From an uncultured Flavobacteriales bacterium (GTDB lineage Bacteria > Bacteroidota > Bacteroidia > Flavobacteriales > Flavobacteriaceae), in contig CAJVXR010000026.1 of NCBI GenBank assembly GCA_913009535.1, positions 1-15,764 of the forward strand: a stretch of 15,764 nt of DNA, given 5' to 3'. The notes beneath the pieces are model-generated. The model was given only the letters and a program-made list of their open reading frames with translations, made no database searches and had not been told where the DNA came from. Below, piece after piece: positions 1 to 7,869 of this stretch (position 1 is its first letter; the number at the start of each line of letters is the position of its first letter). Position numbers and translations under genes: made by a program.

Positions 1-239
1 ACGGAGATATGGGAGAAGACAACACAAAACATCTTGTATTTAACAAAGAAGATGCAGCAGAAGGAGAATGGATCGAATCTGGAGCGCATTTAATGTTGTT
101 TCCAAAAAACCCTGCTTCATTAGATGGTCAGACTACTGATTTTAACACTGGAGCTCCTTATGTAATGTTTAAAGGAACTGGGTATGATCATTTAATGATT
201 CCTGTTGAAGGTTATTATGATTATCAAGAACCTAAGTAG
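1..239 (+). CDS. C-terminal part of a conserved hypothetical protein (5' end outside window)
   Basis: The reading frame is open to the left edge: codons for Gly and Asp (3-8) precede the first ATG at 9, so this is probably the tail of a longer gene. The visible 76 or so residues contain a block around GPY-like sequence (GAPYVMFKGTGYDHLMIPVE). From memory it resembles the C-terminal end of uncharacterised proteins of about 200 residues in several bacterial phyla that carry a similar 'PYVM.kGTpY.HlMiPV' block; I could not check this by search. There is no membrane segment in the visible part, and nothing shows an enzymatic function. It ends with TAG at 237-239 and is followed 22 bases later by a strong hairpin terminator. 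Confidence 0.7.
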   Translation, partial: GDMGEDNTKHLVFNKEDAAEGEWIESGAHLMLFPKNPASLDGQTTDFNTGAPYVMFKGTGYDHLMIPVEGYYDYQEPK

Positions 240-261
240 AACAATTTATTAATAATTCTCT

Positions 262-295
262 AAAAAAAACCTACAATTTTATTGTGGGTTTTTTT
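262..295. terminator. Bidirectional intrinsic terminator
   Basis: An inverted repeat reads AAAAAACCTACAAT, loop TTT, ATTGTGGGTTTTTT, pairing over 14 positions with one G-T wobble. It has A-runs on the left arm and T-runs on the right, so either RNA strand ends in a U-tract. It lies just after the partial plus-strand gene and about 65 bases beyond the end of the minus-strand diaminopropionate ammonia-lyase gene, and can serve both convergent genes. Confidence 0.85.
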
Positions 296-361
296 ATTTC
301 TCAAATGTTAAATAGAATATTATGTAATTAAACATGTTCGTATATTTATTTTAAGATAATC

Positions 362-1495
362 TTAGACGTTTATTATTTGATTAAAATCATTAATATCAGT
401 TGCACCTTCAGTATTAAATAACAGAATATTTGATTTTGAGTTTAAATTAATGTGCTCTCTTAATTTATTAAGATCTGGATCAGAAATACATCTTACTAAT
501 CCAGCCAATCCGGCTGCTCCAGATTCACCTGAAACTACTCTAAAATCATTTCCTTTAGGGTAATAATACTTTCTTATGGCATCTATGGCATCAGTATCAC
601 TAATTAAAATAACAGCATCACATCCATTTTTAATAATTTCCCAAGCATTTTTAGATGGTATACCACAGTTTAAACCAGCCATTATAGTAGAATAGCTACC
701 TTTTGGTGAAGACCTAGAACCTAATTTAAAAGATTCAAAAACACCAGCTGATTCTACAGGCTCTACTAAAACAATTTTAGGAGTTTTACCTGTGTAATTA
801 TTAAGAAAATACCAAATACAAGATGCTGCCCAACTACCAACACCACATTGTAAGAATATTATATCAATTTCACTATTATATATTGATTGAAGTTGATTTT
901 CTATCTCAATGAAGTGAGTTAAATAACCAGACATTATTAAAGATGGTATTTCCTCATAATTATCCCAAGAAGTATCTTGAACTAATGTCCAGCCATGTTT
1001 TTGACTCATTTCTTTAGCATAGTCACAAGTCTTTTCATAGTTCATTTGTAACTTATAAACTTCAGCTCCTTCATTAATTATAGCATCAATTCTTAAATCT
1101 GTAGTGTTTTCAGGAACATAAACAACACACTTTTTATTTTGGTTATTTGCAGACCATGCTAATGCTCTGCCATGATTTCCGTCTGTAGCAGTACAAAAAA
1201 CAGAAATATTAGATTCATTATTTAAAATATGATTAATAGCATAAGATGCTCCAAGAACTTTGAATGCGTTTAATCCAAATCTTTCACTTTCATCCTTAAC
1301 AAATAAATTTTTAACATTTAAATCATTAGAAAGTGATTTTAAACTTACAAGGGGTGAACAGTTATATCCCTTTAAACTTTTATGAAAATCAAACGACTTA
1401 CTATTTGCTAGGATTTTTGATGTAACAGTAGAGGTTGTTTTTCTGCTAGGATGATTTAAAACAAAGCTTTTTGGAATAAGAAAATTATTACTCAT
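362..1495 (-). CDS. dpaL: 2,3-diaminopropionate ammonia-lyase
   Basis: This is a PLP-dependent fold-type II lyase that converts 2,3-diaminopropionate to pyruvate and two ammonia; homologues also act on D-serine. At 377 residues it is slightly shorter than E. coli YgeX (about 400), the deficit being at the C-terminus. The KDESERFGLNAFK segment holds the Schiff-base lysine K79 (K77 in E. coli). ATDGNHG follows at 103-109, with D105 at the position of a proposed catalytic aspartate. D174 in the VQDTSW segment matches the second proposed catalytic aspartate. Later blocks are the FLQCGVGSWA stretch, IMAGLNCG, the phosphate-binding GESGAAGL and the terminal NTEGATD, all in family order. No ygeY- or ygeW-type catabolic partner is beside it. 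It is cytoplasmic and probably monocistronic. The assignment is strong at family level; the physiological substrate is inferred. Confidence 0.9.
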   Translation of the reverse strand: MSNNFLIPKSFVLNHPSRKTTSTVTSKILANSKSFDFHKSLKGYNCSPLVSLKSLSNDLNVKNLFVKDESERFGLNAFKVLGASYAINHILNNESNISVFCTATDGNHGRALAWSANNQNKKCVVYVPENTTDLRIDAIINEGAEVYKLQMNYEKTCDYAKEMSQKHGWTLVQDTSWDNYEEIPSLIMSGYLTHFIEIENQLQSIYNSEIDIIFLQCGVGSWAASCIWYFLNNYTGKTPKIVLVEPVESAGVFESFKLGSRSSPKGSYSTIMAGLNCGIPSKNAWEIIKNGCDAVILISDTDAIDAIRKYYYPKGNDFRVVSGESGAAGLAGLVRCISDPDLNKLREHINLNSKSNILLFNTEGATDINDFNQIINV

Positions 1496-1852
1496 TTATA
1501 AACTAATCGTTAGATGTTTTATGATGGTCTGACACAAAATAAATATTAAAAGTCGATTTAAAAAATAATAAAAGTAATTTTATTTTATGAGGAATTTAAT
1601 TCAACTGAATAATTTTTTAGAACGTGTTACTTTTTTTTGAATTTCAGTTATAACACTAATGCGGTTAAATTATTGATTATTTATTTATTTAATTAAAATG
1701 TTATTTATTAAGCAATTATTACTGCAGTATTTATATATAATTTGCAAATAATTTAAAGAATAATATAAATACTACAAACTATTAAGCTAAAAAAACAATT
1801 AATCATTAAGGTTTAAAAGTAAGTTTGATTGCTTATAATAAATTATACTTAA
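1496..1852. other. 357-base intergenic region between divergent genes
   Basis: This very A/T-rich stretch separates divergent transcription units. I find no convincing small gene, tRNA or hairpin. The only promoter-like element I can point to is the TAAGTTTG near its right end. It must hold promoters for both flanking genes, but the dpaL promoter is not clear: the closest sequence on that strand, TTATTTTG opposite 1533-1540 or so, misses the -7 consensus. Confidence 0.6.
1820..1827 (+). promoter_or_regulatory. Possible -7 element for the serine hydrolase gene
   Basis: TAAGTTTG fits the Bacteroidota -7 consensus TAnnTTTG and lies 25 bases before the ATG at 1853, giving a leader of about 20 bases. 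There is no TTG at the -33 position, so this is a tentative call. Confidence 0.35.
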
Positions 1853-3193
1853 ATGAAAAAAATCAGTCTACTTTTACTATTCATTAGCTTAAATTCTTTC
1901 TCTCAATATAATTCAGATGGCTTTTTTAATAAGCAAAAAATTGATAGTCTATTTAATGTCTTAGATATTAATAATGAATATATGGGGACTATATCTGTTT
2001 TTAAAGATAAAAAAGAAATCTATTCAAGAAGTATTGGTTATTCAGATATTAATAATAATATATTATCTAATGAGAGTACTAGATATAGAATTGGCTCGAT
2101 ATCTAAAATATTTACAGCTGTATTAATAATGCAATTAGTAGAAGAGAAAAAACTAAATTTAAATGACAAGCTATCACAATATTTTCCAGAAATAAAGTTA
2201 TCTAACGAGATAACCATAGAACAATTACTAACTCACAGAAGTGGTATATATAATTATACAGACATAAAAGATTATGAATCTTGGATGGAAAAGCCTTTAA
2301 GTCAAAAAGAATTAATTTCTAAAATAAATAAGAATAAAAGAAGATTCAAACCTAACAAAAAATTTGAATATTCAAATTCTAATTATTTTCTATTATCTCT
2401 AATTATTGAACAAATTGAAAATGGTCGTTTTAATAATATACTTGAAAAAAAAATACTCATTCCATATAATTTGAATCAAACATACTGCTGCACTAATGAA
2501 GAAAACAATAATATAGCTAAATCCTATTATAATATAAATAATAAATGGAAAGAAGCTACTAATACAGATTTAAGAACAGCAGCTGGAGCCGGTGGAGTAA
2601 TATCTACAGCTAAAGAAATTAATAAATTTTTTAATCTTTTATTTAACAATAAGATAATCAACAAAGAATCTTTAGACTTAATGACTTATAATTTAAAAAC
2701 TTCCAATTATGGTTTTGGTATTTTTGAATATGATTTTTTTAGTAGTTCTGGATATGGACACAATGGAAGAATAGATGGGTTTATTTCAACAGCGTGTTAC
2801 TTTTTAGAGGAAGAAATTTCTGTTACATACCTAAATAATGGCTTTAGACCAGACATAAATAGAATATTAATTAAAGTTTTAGGGGAAGCATTTAAAACTG
2901 ATTATACTGATAAAAAAAAGTATTTAGATTTTGATATTACTAAACAAAATTTAATAGAAATTCAAGGAGTCTACAAAAAGTCGAAAAAAAAGAATTTTAA
3001 AGTGAAAATTAAAGATAATATATTAGTTGCTTCTATAGATGAAGGTCCTATCCAATTAGATTTCGCTCTTTCTCCCATCACAAAAAATAGATTTAAATCT
3101 GATATCTTAGGGATAGAATTAGAATTTTATCGGAAGGAAAAATTAGTTATTATTCACCAAGGAGATGAAGAAATAAAATACAAAAAGAAGTAA
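1853..3193 (+). CDS. Exported serine hydrolase, beta-lactamase/class C PBP-like family
   Basis: The 446-residue protein starts with a signal peptide (1-17, ending SFS before Gln18, typical of this phylum). The beta-lactamase-like domain follows, with the catalytic triad of motifs in order: SxxK as S82-I-S-K85, YxN as Y173-S-N175, and an HxG in place of KTG as H303-N-G305. LLTHRSGI (125-132) is another family landmark. A C-terminal region from about residue 360 resembles the small beta-barrel domain often attached to these enzymes. Members act as D,D-peptidases, esterases or beta-lactamases, and the substrate cannot be told from sequence. The protein is rich in Asn, Lys and Ile, and the gene looks even richer in A/T than its neighbours. 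It stands alone, converging on the DtxR-family gene. Location is probably periplasmic. Family assignment is firm; calling it a resistance gene is not supported. Confidence 0.88.
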   Translation: MKKISLLLLFISLNSFSQYNSDGFFNKQKIDSLFNVLDINNEYMGTISVFKDKKEIYSRSIGYSDINNNILSNESTRYRIGSISKIFTAVLIMQLVEEKKLNLNDKLSQYFPEIKLSNEITIEQLLTHRSGIYNYTDIKDYESWMEKPLSQKELISKINKNKRRFKPNKKFEYSNSNYFLLSLIIEQIENGRFNNILEKKILIPYNLNQTYCCTNEENNNIAKSYYNINNKWKEATNTDLRTAAGAGGVISTAKEINKFFNLLFNNKIINKESLDLMTYNLKTSNYGFGIFEYDFFSSSGYGHNGRIDGFISTACYFLEEEISVTYLNNGFRPDINRILIKVLGEAFKTDYTDKKKYLDFDITKQNLIEIQGVYKKSKKKNFKVKIKDNILVASIDEGPIQLDFALSPITKNRFKSDILGIELEFYRKEKLVIIHQGDEEIKYKKK

Positions 3194-3395
3194 ATAAATT
3201 TAGGGATTTAAGTCATTTGCAAGAGATTTTAAACTGGTCAAAGTTGAACAATTATAGTTTTTTTAGCTTTCATGAAAGTTCATTGATCTACTATTCGATA
3301 AATATTCAAAATGTTAGATTAGAGATTATCTTGTTGTTTTGATAATTTAAAATGAAGTATTGCAAGGCTTTACTTATTTAATTTAAAATATGAAA

Positions 3396-4052
3396 TCATA
3401 TTTTCTCAACTAGAAAGTTTTTAATTACATCAAAACTTAATGTTACAGATTTGTAGCCTTCATAATTAACTATCACACTATTGTCAAAAGATTCAATATC
3501 TTTAATATAAAGCTCAGTACCTAAACGAATGTTTTTATTATTTAGATAAACTAAAAGTTCTTTAGAGCTATTCTCTAAGGCGCAAAGTCTAACATTATTA
3601 CCAACTTCTATTTTTGAAAAATTTATATAAATCTCTTCATATATTTCACCAGATTTGTTAGGAATTGGAGATCCATGCGGATCAACTTTAGGAAAACCTA
3701 ACAACTCATTCATTCTATCAAACAATTTCTCTGATTTTAAATGCTCCATATCTTCTGCAATATCATGTACTTCTTCCCATCCAAAACCCATTATCTTAGA
3801 AAGAAAAATTTCTGAAAGCCTATGCTTTCTAACGATTAAAGATGCTTCCTTTTCCCCTTTATCCGTAAGTAATATTGGTTTATACTTTTCATAACTAACC
3901 CAACCAATAAGTGTTAGTTTTTTAATCATATTATTAGCAGTAGGTTTACTAACATTCATTAAATCACTTAATTCAGTTAAGGAAATTTCTTTATTTTTTT
4001 TAGATAAAAAATAGATTGACTTTAAGTAATTCTCTTTCGTTTGACTGTTCAT
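3396..4052 (-). CDS. DtxR-family metal-dependent transcriptional repressor
   Basis: The 218-residue length fits the three-domain DtxR/IdeR type rather than the 142-residue Bacillus MntR type. A winged helix-turn-helix spans about 8-70, with recognition helix S35-K-P37-T38. The dimerisation and metal domain runs about 71-140 and includes RKHRLSE (H77, E81), VHDIAEDMEH (H96, E100, E103, H104) and DPHGSPIP (124-131). A FeoA/SH3-like domain fills about 145-218. H77, E81 and H96 match the DtxR ancillary site. E100 takes the place of DtxR Cys102, as in MntR. Residues 8 and 11, which are Asp and Glu in MntR, are Asn and Lys here, so the metal (iron or manganese) is not settled. It is divergent from a TonB receptor gene, with a DtxR-box-like palindrome between them, which points to control of the receptor and probably of itself. 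Confidence 0.92.
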   Translation of the reverse strand: MNSQTKENYLKSIYFLSKKNKEISLTELSDLMNVSKPTANNMIKKLTLIGWVSYEKYKPILLTDKGEKEASLIVRKHRLSEIFLSKIMGFGWEEVHDIAEDMEHLKSEKLFDRMNELLGFPKVDPHGSPIPNKSGEIYEEIYINFSKIEVGNNVRLCALENSSKELLVYLNNKNIRLGTELYIKDIESFDNSVIVNYEGYKSVTLSFDVIKNFLVEKI

Positions 4053-4087
4053 TAAATTTAATCTTACTACTAATATATAAAATTATA

Positions 4088-4136
4088 TTAATCTATTTGT
4101 TAGATTAGTCTAACTTATATATATTTACAGTCTAAC
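4088..4136. promoter_or_regulatory. Putative DtxR-type operator in the divergent promoter region
   Basis: The core is the inverted repeat GTTAGA-TTAG-TCTAAC at 4099-4114, with perfect 6-base arms. The 19-mer TTAGATTAGTCTAACTTAT (4100-4118) matches the DtxR consensus TWAGGTTAGSCTAACCTWA at 15 of 19 positions. A second, overlapping palindrome AATCTA-N5-TAGATT lies at 4090-4106. The octamer AGTCTAAC of the right arm (4107-4114) recurs at 4129-4136, 22 bases away or about two helical turns. The site is 47 bases from the repressor gene start and just upstream of the receptor gene. Binding by the adjacent repressor is inferred. Confidence 0.75.
4096..4127 (+). promoter_or_regulatory. Putative promoter of the TonB receptor gene
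   Basis: A -33 element TTTG (4096-4099) is followed after 20 bases by TATATTTA (4120-4127), which matches the Bacteroidota -7 element TAnnTTTG except for the last base. The DtxR-like palindrome occupies the spacer, so bound repressor would block RNA polymerase. The predicted start, near 4131-4134, falls on the repeated TCTAAC half-site. Confidence 0.5.
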
Positions 4137-4150
4137 AATGAAGTTTTAAA

Positions 4151-6421
4151 ATGCAGAAATATATTTTATTAGTAATTATAAATTTAGCTGTAAATTCTTT
4201 CGCTCAAGAATTACAAATAGAAGGAACTATAACTCATAATAAAATTCCTCAATCATTTGTAAATATATACATGATAGAGAACTCAAAGGGAACAGTAACA
4301 AATGACAAAGGTTATTACATTTTGGATGGAATAAAAGCTGGTAATTATACTGTAAATGTCTCCGGGTTAGGGTTTAAAACAAAAAATATAATAGTAAATA
4401 CTACTAATGGTTCAATAAAATTAGATATTAATCTAGATGTTGATGATAGTTATTTAGATGAAATAGTAATATCAGGGACATTAAAAGCAGTAAGTAAATT
4501 AAAAAGCGCCGTTCCAATTGAAGTCTATTCTAAAACATTTTTCAAAAAGAACCCTACTCCTTCTATATTTGAAGCATTACAAAACATAAATGGAGTTAGA
4601 CCTCAACTAAATTGTAATGTTTGCAACACTGGAGATATACACATTAACGGATTAGAAGGCCCATATACATTTGTTTTAATTGATGGCATGCCAATAGTTA
4701 GTGGACTATCAACCGTTTATGGATTAACTGGAATTCCTAAATCTTTAATTGAGAGAGTTGAAATTGTGAAGGGTCCTGCCTCAACTTTGTATGGATCAGA
4801 AGCTGTAGGTGGAGTAATAAATTTAATTACTAAAAGTGCTTATAACGCTCCTTTATATTCAATTGATACTTTTTCAACCTCATGGGGTGAATTAAATGCA
4901 GATTTCAGCAATAAGTTTAATATAGGAGAAAATGCAACTAGTCTTCTTGGTGTTAATTATTTTTCCTATCAAAACCCAATTGATAATAATAAAGATAATT
5001 TTACAGATCTTACTTTACAGCACAGAGTTTCAATTTTTAATAAAATAGACTTTAAAAGAAAAAGTGATAAAAAATTAACCTTAGCTGGTCGTTATTTTTA
5101 CGAAGACAGATGGGGTGGTGAAATGGGTTTTTCAAATACGTTCAGAGGGGGAAATGAAGTTTATGGAGAAAGTATATTTACTTCAAGATGGGAGGCCTTT
5201 GGAACCTATGAATTACCAGTTGATGAAAATATTATTTTTCAGTTTAGTAGTAATGGTCATAATCAAAATTCGTTTTACGGTACTACTTCATTTCAAGCCA
5301 AACAATATATTGGTTTCGGTCAACTAAGCTGGAATAAGATTCTAAATACAAAACATGATCTGTTAATGGGTATTGCATATAGGTATAGTTTTTATGACGA
5401 TGATACTTTTGCGACTTTTGATTCTGACGGGATTACTAATAATGAATCAATAACACATTTACCAGGCTTTTTCATCCAAGACGAAATAAGTATAAATTCA
5501 ATGAATAAATTATTATTAGGTGTGAGGTATGATTATAATAGTATTCATGGTAGTATTATATCTCCACGTATAAACTATAAATGGAATAACTCTAATTATA
5601 GGGACATAATAAGATTAAGTATAGGTAATGGGTTTAGAGTAGCTAATGTCTTCACTGAAGATCACGCAGCGCTTACAGGAGCTAGAGAGGTAGAATTCAA
5701 TGGGGATTTAAAACCTGAAAAATCATGGAATATTAATTTAAACTACGTAAAGAAAATTAACACAAGTAATATGTTAATGAATATTGATACAAGTATATTC
5801 TATACATATTTTAATAATAGAATATTACCCGATTATGAATCTGACCCAAATAAAATAATTTATTCAAATCTTGACGGACATGCAGTATCTAAAGGGGTGT
5901 CAACAAATATCGATATTGTATTTTCAAATGCCTTAAAAGCATTACTAGGTGCTACCTTGATGGATGTGAGCGTAACAGACTCAGGAATAACTAGACAACA
6001 AATTTTAACGGAGAAATTTAGTGGTGTTTGGAGTATTTCTTACAACTTATTGGATTTAGGCATTTTAATTGACTATACTGGAAATGTGTATGGACCAATG
6101 CGATTACCATTATTAAGTGATACAGACCCTAGGCCAGAATTCTCACCTTGGCATAGTATTCAAAATATTCAATTAACAAAAAAACTAAGTAATTCATGGG
6201 AGATTTATGGTGGAGTGAAAAATATTTTAAACTTCACCCCTAGTGATGATAGTATTGCTAGATCATTTGACCCTTTTGATGAGAATGTTAGCTATGATGA
6301 TAATGGAGGTATTTTAGCCACAAATGATAATCCATATGCATTATCCTTTGACCCCAGTTATGTATATACATCAAATCAAGGTATTAGAGGGTTCTTAGGC
6401 TTTAGACATACAATATTTTAG
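4151..6421 (+). CDS. TonB-dependent outer-membrane receptor, probably for a metal or metal complex
   Basis: The 756-residue protein has a signal peptide (1-18, cut before Gln19) and a CarboxypepD_reg-like domain at about 20-97. A TonB-box-like LDEIVISG follows at 102-109, then the plug domain at about 115-230 (INGLEGPYTFVLIDGMPI, then ERVEIVKGPASTLYGSEAVGGVINLIT). A long beta-barrel ends in Phe, as outer-membrane proteins usually do. It is much smaller than the SusC polysaccharide transporters and fits the size of receptors for siderophores, haem or B12. The plug contains a Cys pair, C155-N-V-C158. There is no SusD-like lipoprotein beside it. The divergent DtxR-family gene and intervening operator suggest repression when metal is plentiful. 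The ligand is inferred to be iron- or manganese-related and is not proven. The start follows a three-codon frame (ATG AAG TTT TAA, 4138-4149), probably by chance. Confidence 0.9.
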   Translation: MQKYILLVIINLAVNSFAQELQIEGTITHNKIPQSFVNIYMIENSKGTVTNDKGYYILDGIKAGNYTVNVSGLGFKTKNIIVNTTNGSIKLDINLDVDDSYLDEIVISGTLKAVSKLKSAVPIEVYSKTFFKKNPTPSIFEALQNINGVRPQLNCNVCNTGDIHINGLEGPYTFVLIDGMPIVSGLSTVYGLTGIPKSLIERVEIVKGPASTLYGSEAVGGVINLITKSAYNAPLYSIDTFSTSWGELNADFSNKFNIGENATSLLGVNYFSYQNPIDNNKDNFTDLTLQHRVSIFNKIDFKRKSDKKLTLAGRYFYEDRWGGEMGFSNTFRGGNEVYGESIFTSRWEAFGTYELPVDENIIFQFSSNGHNQNSFYGTTSFQAKQYIGFGQLSWNKILNTKHDLLMGIAYRYSFYDDDTFATFDSDGITNNESITHLPGFFIQDEISINSMNKLLLGVRYDYNSIHGSIISPRINYKWNNSNYRDIIRLSIGNGFRVANVFTEDHAALTGAREVEFNGDLKPEKSWNINLNYVKKINTSNMLMNIDTSIFYTYFNNRILPDYESDPNKIIYSNLDGHAVSKGVSTNIDIVFSNALKALLGATLMDVSVTDSGITRQQILTEKFSGVWSISYNLLDLGILIDYTGNVYGPMRLPLLSDTDPRPEFSPWHSIQNIQLTKKLSNSWEIYGGVKNILNFTPSDDSIARSFDPFDENVSYDDNGGILATNDNPYALSFDPSYVYTSNQGIRGFLGFRHTIF

Positions 6422-6453
6422 AACTAAAAAACGATTTGTTATTTTAACTTTAA

Positions 6454-7683
6454 CTAACTCCTGTTACGTCTTCTGGGATATCCCTTATTAGGGTTTCTAG
6501 GCTTATGTTTTGTTCTTGTTCTTTGGTTATTTTCTACTGGAACAAAATTTGGATCAGGTTCAAAGCCCTCAACCGTACTAATTTGTATTCTACTACCAAT
6601 AAGCTTTTCAATATCTCTTAAATATATATTTTCATCTCCACTAACTAATGATAAAGCTTCACCCTTAGCTCCTGCCCTACCTGTTCTTCCAATTCTATGA
6701 ACATAATCTTCAGGAATATTCGGGAGTTCAAAATTGATAACATGTGGCAAAAGTGGAATGTCTAATCCTCTTGCTGCAATATCAGTGGCAACTAAAACCT
6801 CAACTGTACCATTTTTAAAACCAAATAATGCTTTAGTTCTGGCACTTTGACTTTTATTTCCATGAATAGCTGCAGCTTGAATATCAGATTTAATCATTTT
6901 CTTACAAAGATTATTAGCTCCATGCTTAGTTCTTGTGAAAACTAAAACTTGTGACCATCCTCCTTCTTTAATTAACTTTATGATTAACTCAGGTTTTTTA
7001 TTCTTGTCTACTTTATATGCTTTTTGAACAATAGCCTCGACGGTTGTATTCTGTGGAGAAGTTTCAACTGTTTCTGGATTATTTAATATATCTCTTGCTA
7101 GAAATTTGATTTCTTTAGAAAAGGTTGCTGAAAACAATAAGTTTTGTCTTCTACTTGGAATTAGACTCATTATCTTATCTATATCTCTTTTAAAACCCAT
7201 ATCTAGCATTCTGTCTGCTTCATCTAAAACTAAGATTTCTACGTTATCTAAAAATAAAAATCTTTGGTTTACTAAATCAAGTAATCTTCCTGGTGTTGCT
7301 ATCAGTATATCAACTCCTTGACGTAAAGTTGCAACTTGAGGTCTTTGATTTACTCCTCCAAAAATAACAGTTGAACGTAAATTAATATGCTTGCTGTACT
7401 CTAATACATTATCATAAATTTGAGCAGCAAGCTCTCTAGTAGGAGTTAATATTAATGCTCTAATATTTCTTTTTCCTTTTGGTTCATTTTCAGACAACTT
7501 TTGTAATAAAGGAAGTGTGAATCCAGCAGTTTTTCCTGTCCCTGTTTGAGCAGACGCTAAAATATCTCTTCCCTTTAATATTAAAGGAATTGCTTTTTCT
7601 TGAATTGGAGATGGTACTTCATAACCCTTTTCTTTAACCGCCTTTAGTAAAGATGGCATTAATCCTAAATCGTCAAAATTCAT
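6454..7683 (-). CDS. rhlE: DEAD-box ATP-dependent RNA helicase, RhlE type
   Basis: All helicase motifs are present in the 409 residues. These are the Q motif (F3 and PSPIQ at 24-28), Walker A AQTGTGKT (45-52), PTRELAAQ (81-88), TPGRLLDL (130-137), DEAD (154-157), SAT (185-187), the VFTRTKHGA stretch at 248-256, [12 protein letters not shown] (299-310) and [10 protein letters not shown] (329-338). The short basic tail, rich in Arg, Lys and Asn (386-409), is typical of the RhlE branch and helps RNA binding. Such enzymes unwind short RNA duplexes in ribosome assembly, mRNA decay and cold adaptation. The gene is convergent with the TonB receptor, 32 bases apart, and has its own promoter-like sequence upstream. 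RhlE is the best subfamily, though Bacteroidota have several paralogues and the exact role cannot be assigned. Confidence 0.93.
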   Translation of the reverse strand: MNFDDLGLMPSLLKAVKEKGYEVPSPIQEKAIPLILKGRDILASAQTGTGKTAGFTLPLLQKLSENEPKGKRNIRALILTPTRELAAQIYDNVLEYSKHINLRSTVIFGGVNQRPQVATLRQGVDILIATPGRLLDLVNQRFLFLDNVEILVLDEADRMLDMGFKRDIDKIMSLIPSRRQNLLFSATFSKEIKFLARDILNNPETVETSPQNTTVEAIVQKAYKVDKNKKPELIIKLIKEGGWSQVLVFTRTKHGANNLCKKMIKSDIQAAAIHGNKSQSARTKALFGFKNGTVEVLVATDIAARGLDIPLLPHVINFELPNIPEDYVHRIGRTGRAGAKGEALSLVSGDENIYLRDIEKLIGSRIQISTVEGFEPDPNFVPVENNQRTRTKHKPRNPNKGYPRRRNRS

Positions 7684-7706
7684 ATGTGTTTATTTTTAAA
7701 CCTCTG

Positions 7707-7714
7707 CAAAGATA
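7707..7714 (-). promoter_or_regulatory. -7 promoter element of the RNA helicase gene
   Basis: On the minus strand this reads TATCTTTG, followed by CA, an excellent match to the Bacteroidota -7 consensus TAnnTTTG. It lies 24 bases before the start codon, giving a leader of about 20 bases. No clear TTG is seen at the expected -33 distance. Confidence 0.6.
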
Positions 7715-7869
7715 CAATATCATATCTGGTATTGATAAATAATGCCAATTAATAGATTGTATCAAAATAAAAATATACTATTCTATTTAAATAAATCGAG
7801 ATTAAAAATCAAAATGATCAATAAGTTTTGATTACTTTTAATTGGTAAATAAAAATCAATACTTATTAA

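Noticed and set aside
1853..3193. Beta-lactamase resistance gene
   Set aside because: The motifs fit the broad serine hydrolase family (HxG in place of KTG), and nothing shows antibiotic hydrolysis.
3267..3278. Perfect 12-base palindrome CTTTCATGAAAG between convergent genes
   Set aside because: It would leave almost no loop and has no T-tract after it on either strand in the right direction, so I do not call a terminator.
3313..3322. A second copy of GTTAGATTAG, the left part of the DtxR-like operator
   Set aside because: It lies in a convergent intergenic region with no promoter to control and lacks the right palindrome arm, so chance in A/T-rich DNA is the simpler reading.
3655..3894. 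A 79-residue open frame antisense to the DtxR-family gene
   Set aside because: It is the complement of conserved repressor coding sequence, with no separate homology or start signal.
4138..4149. Three-codon frame ATG AAG TTT TAA just before the TonB receptor start
   Set aside because: Such short frames are common by chance; there is no attenuator hairpin or codon bias to suggest a leader peptide.
4151..6421. SusC-type polysaccharide uptake system
   Set aside because: The receptor is too short for SusC, no SusD lipoprotein or glycoside hydrolase is adjacent, and the regulator is a metal sensor.
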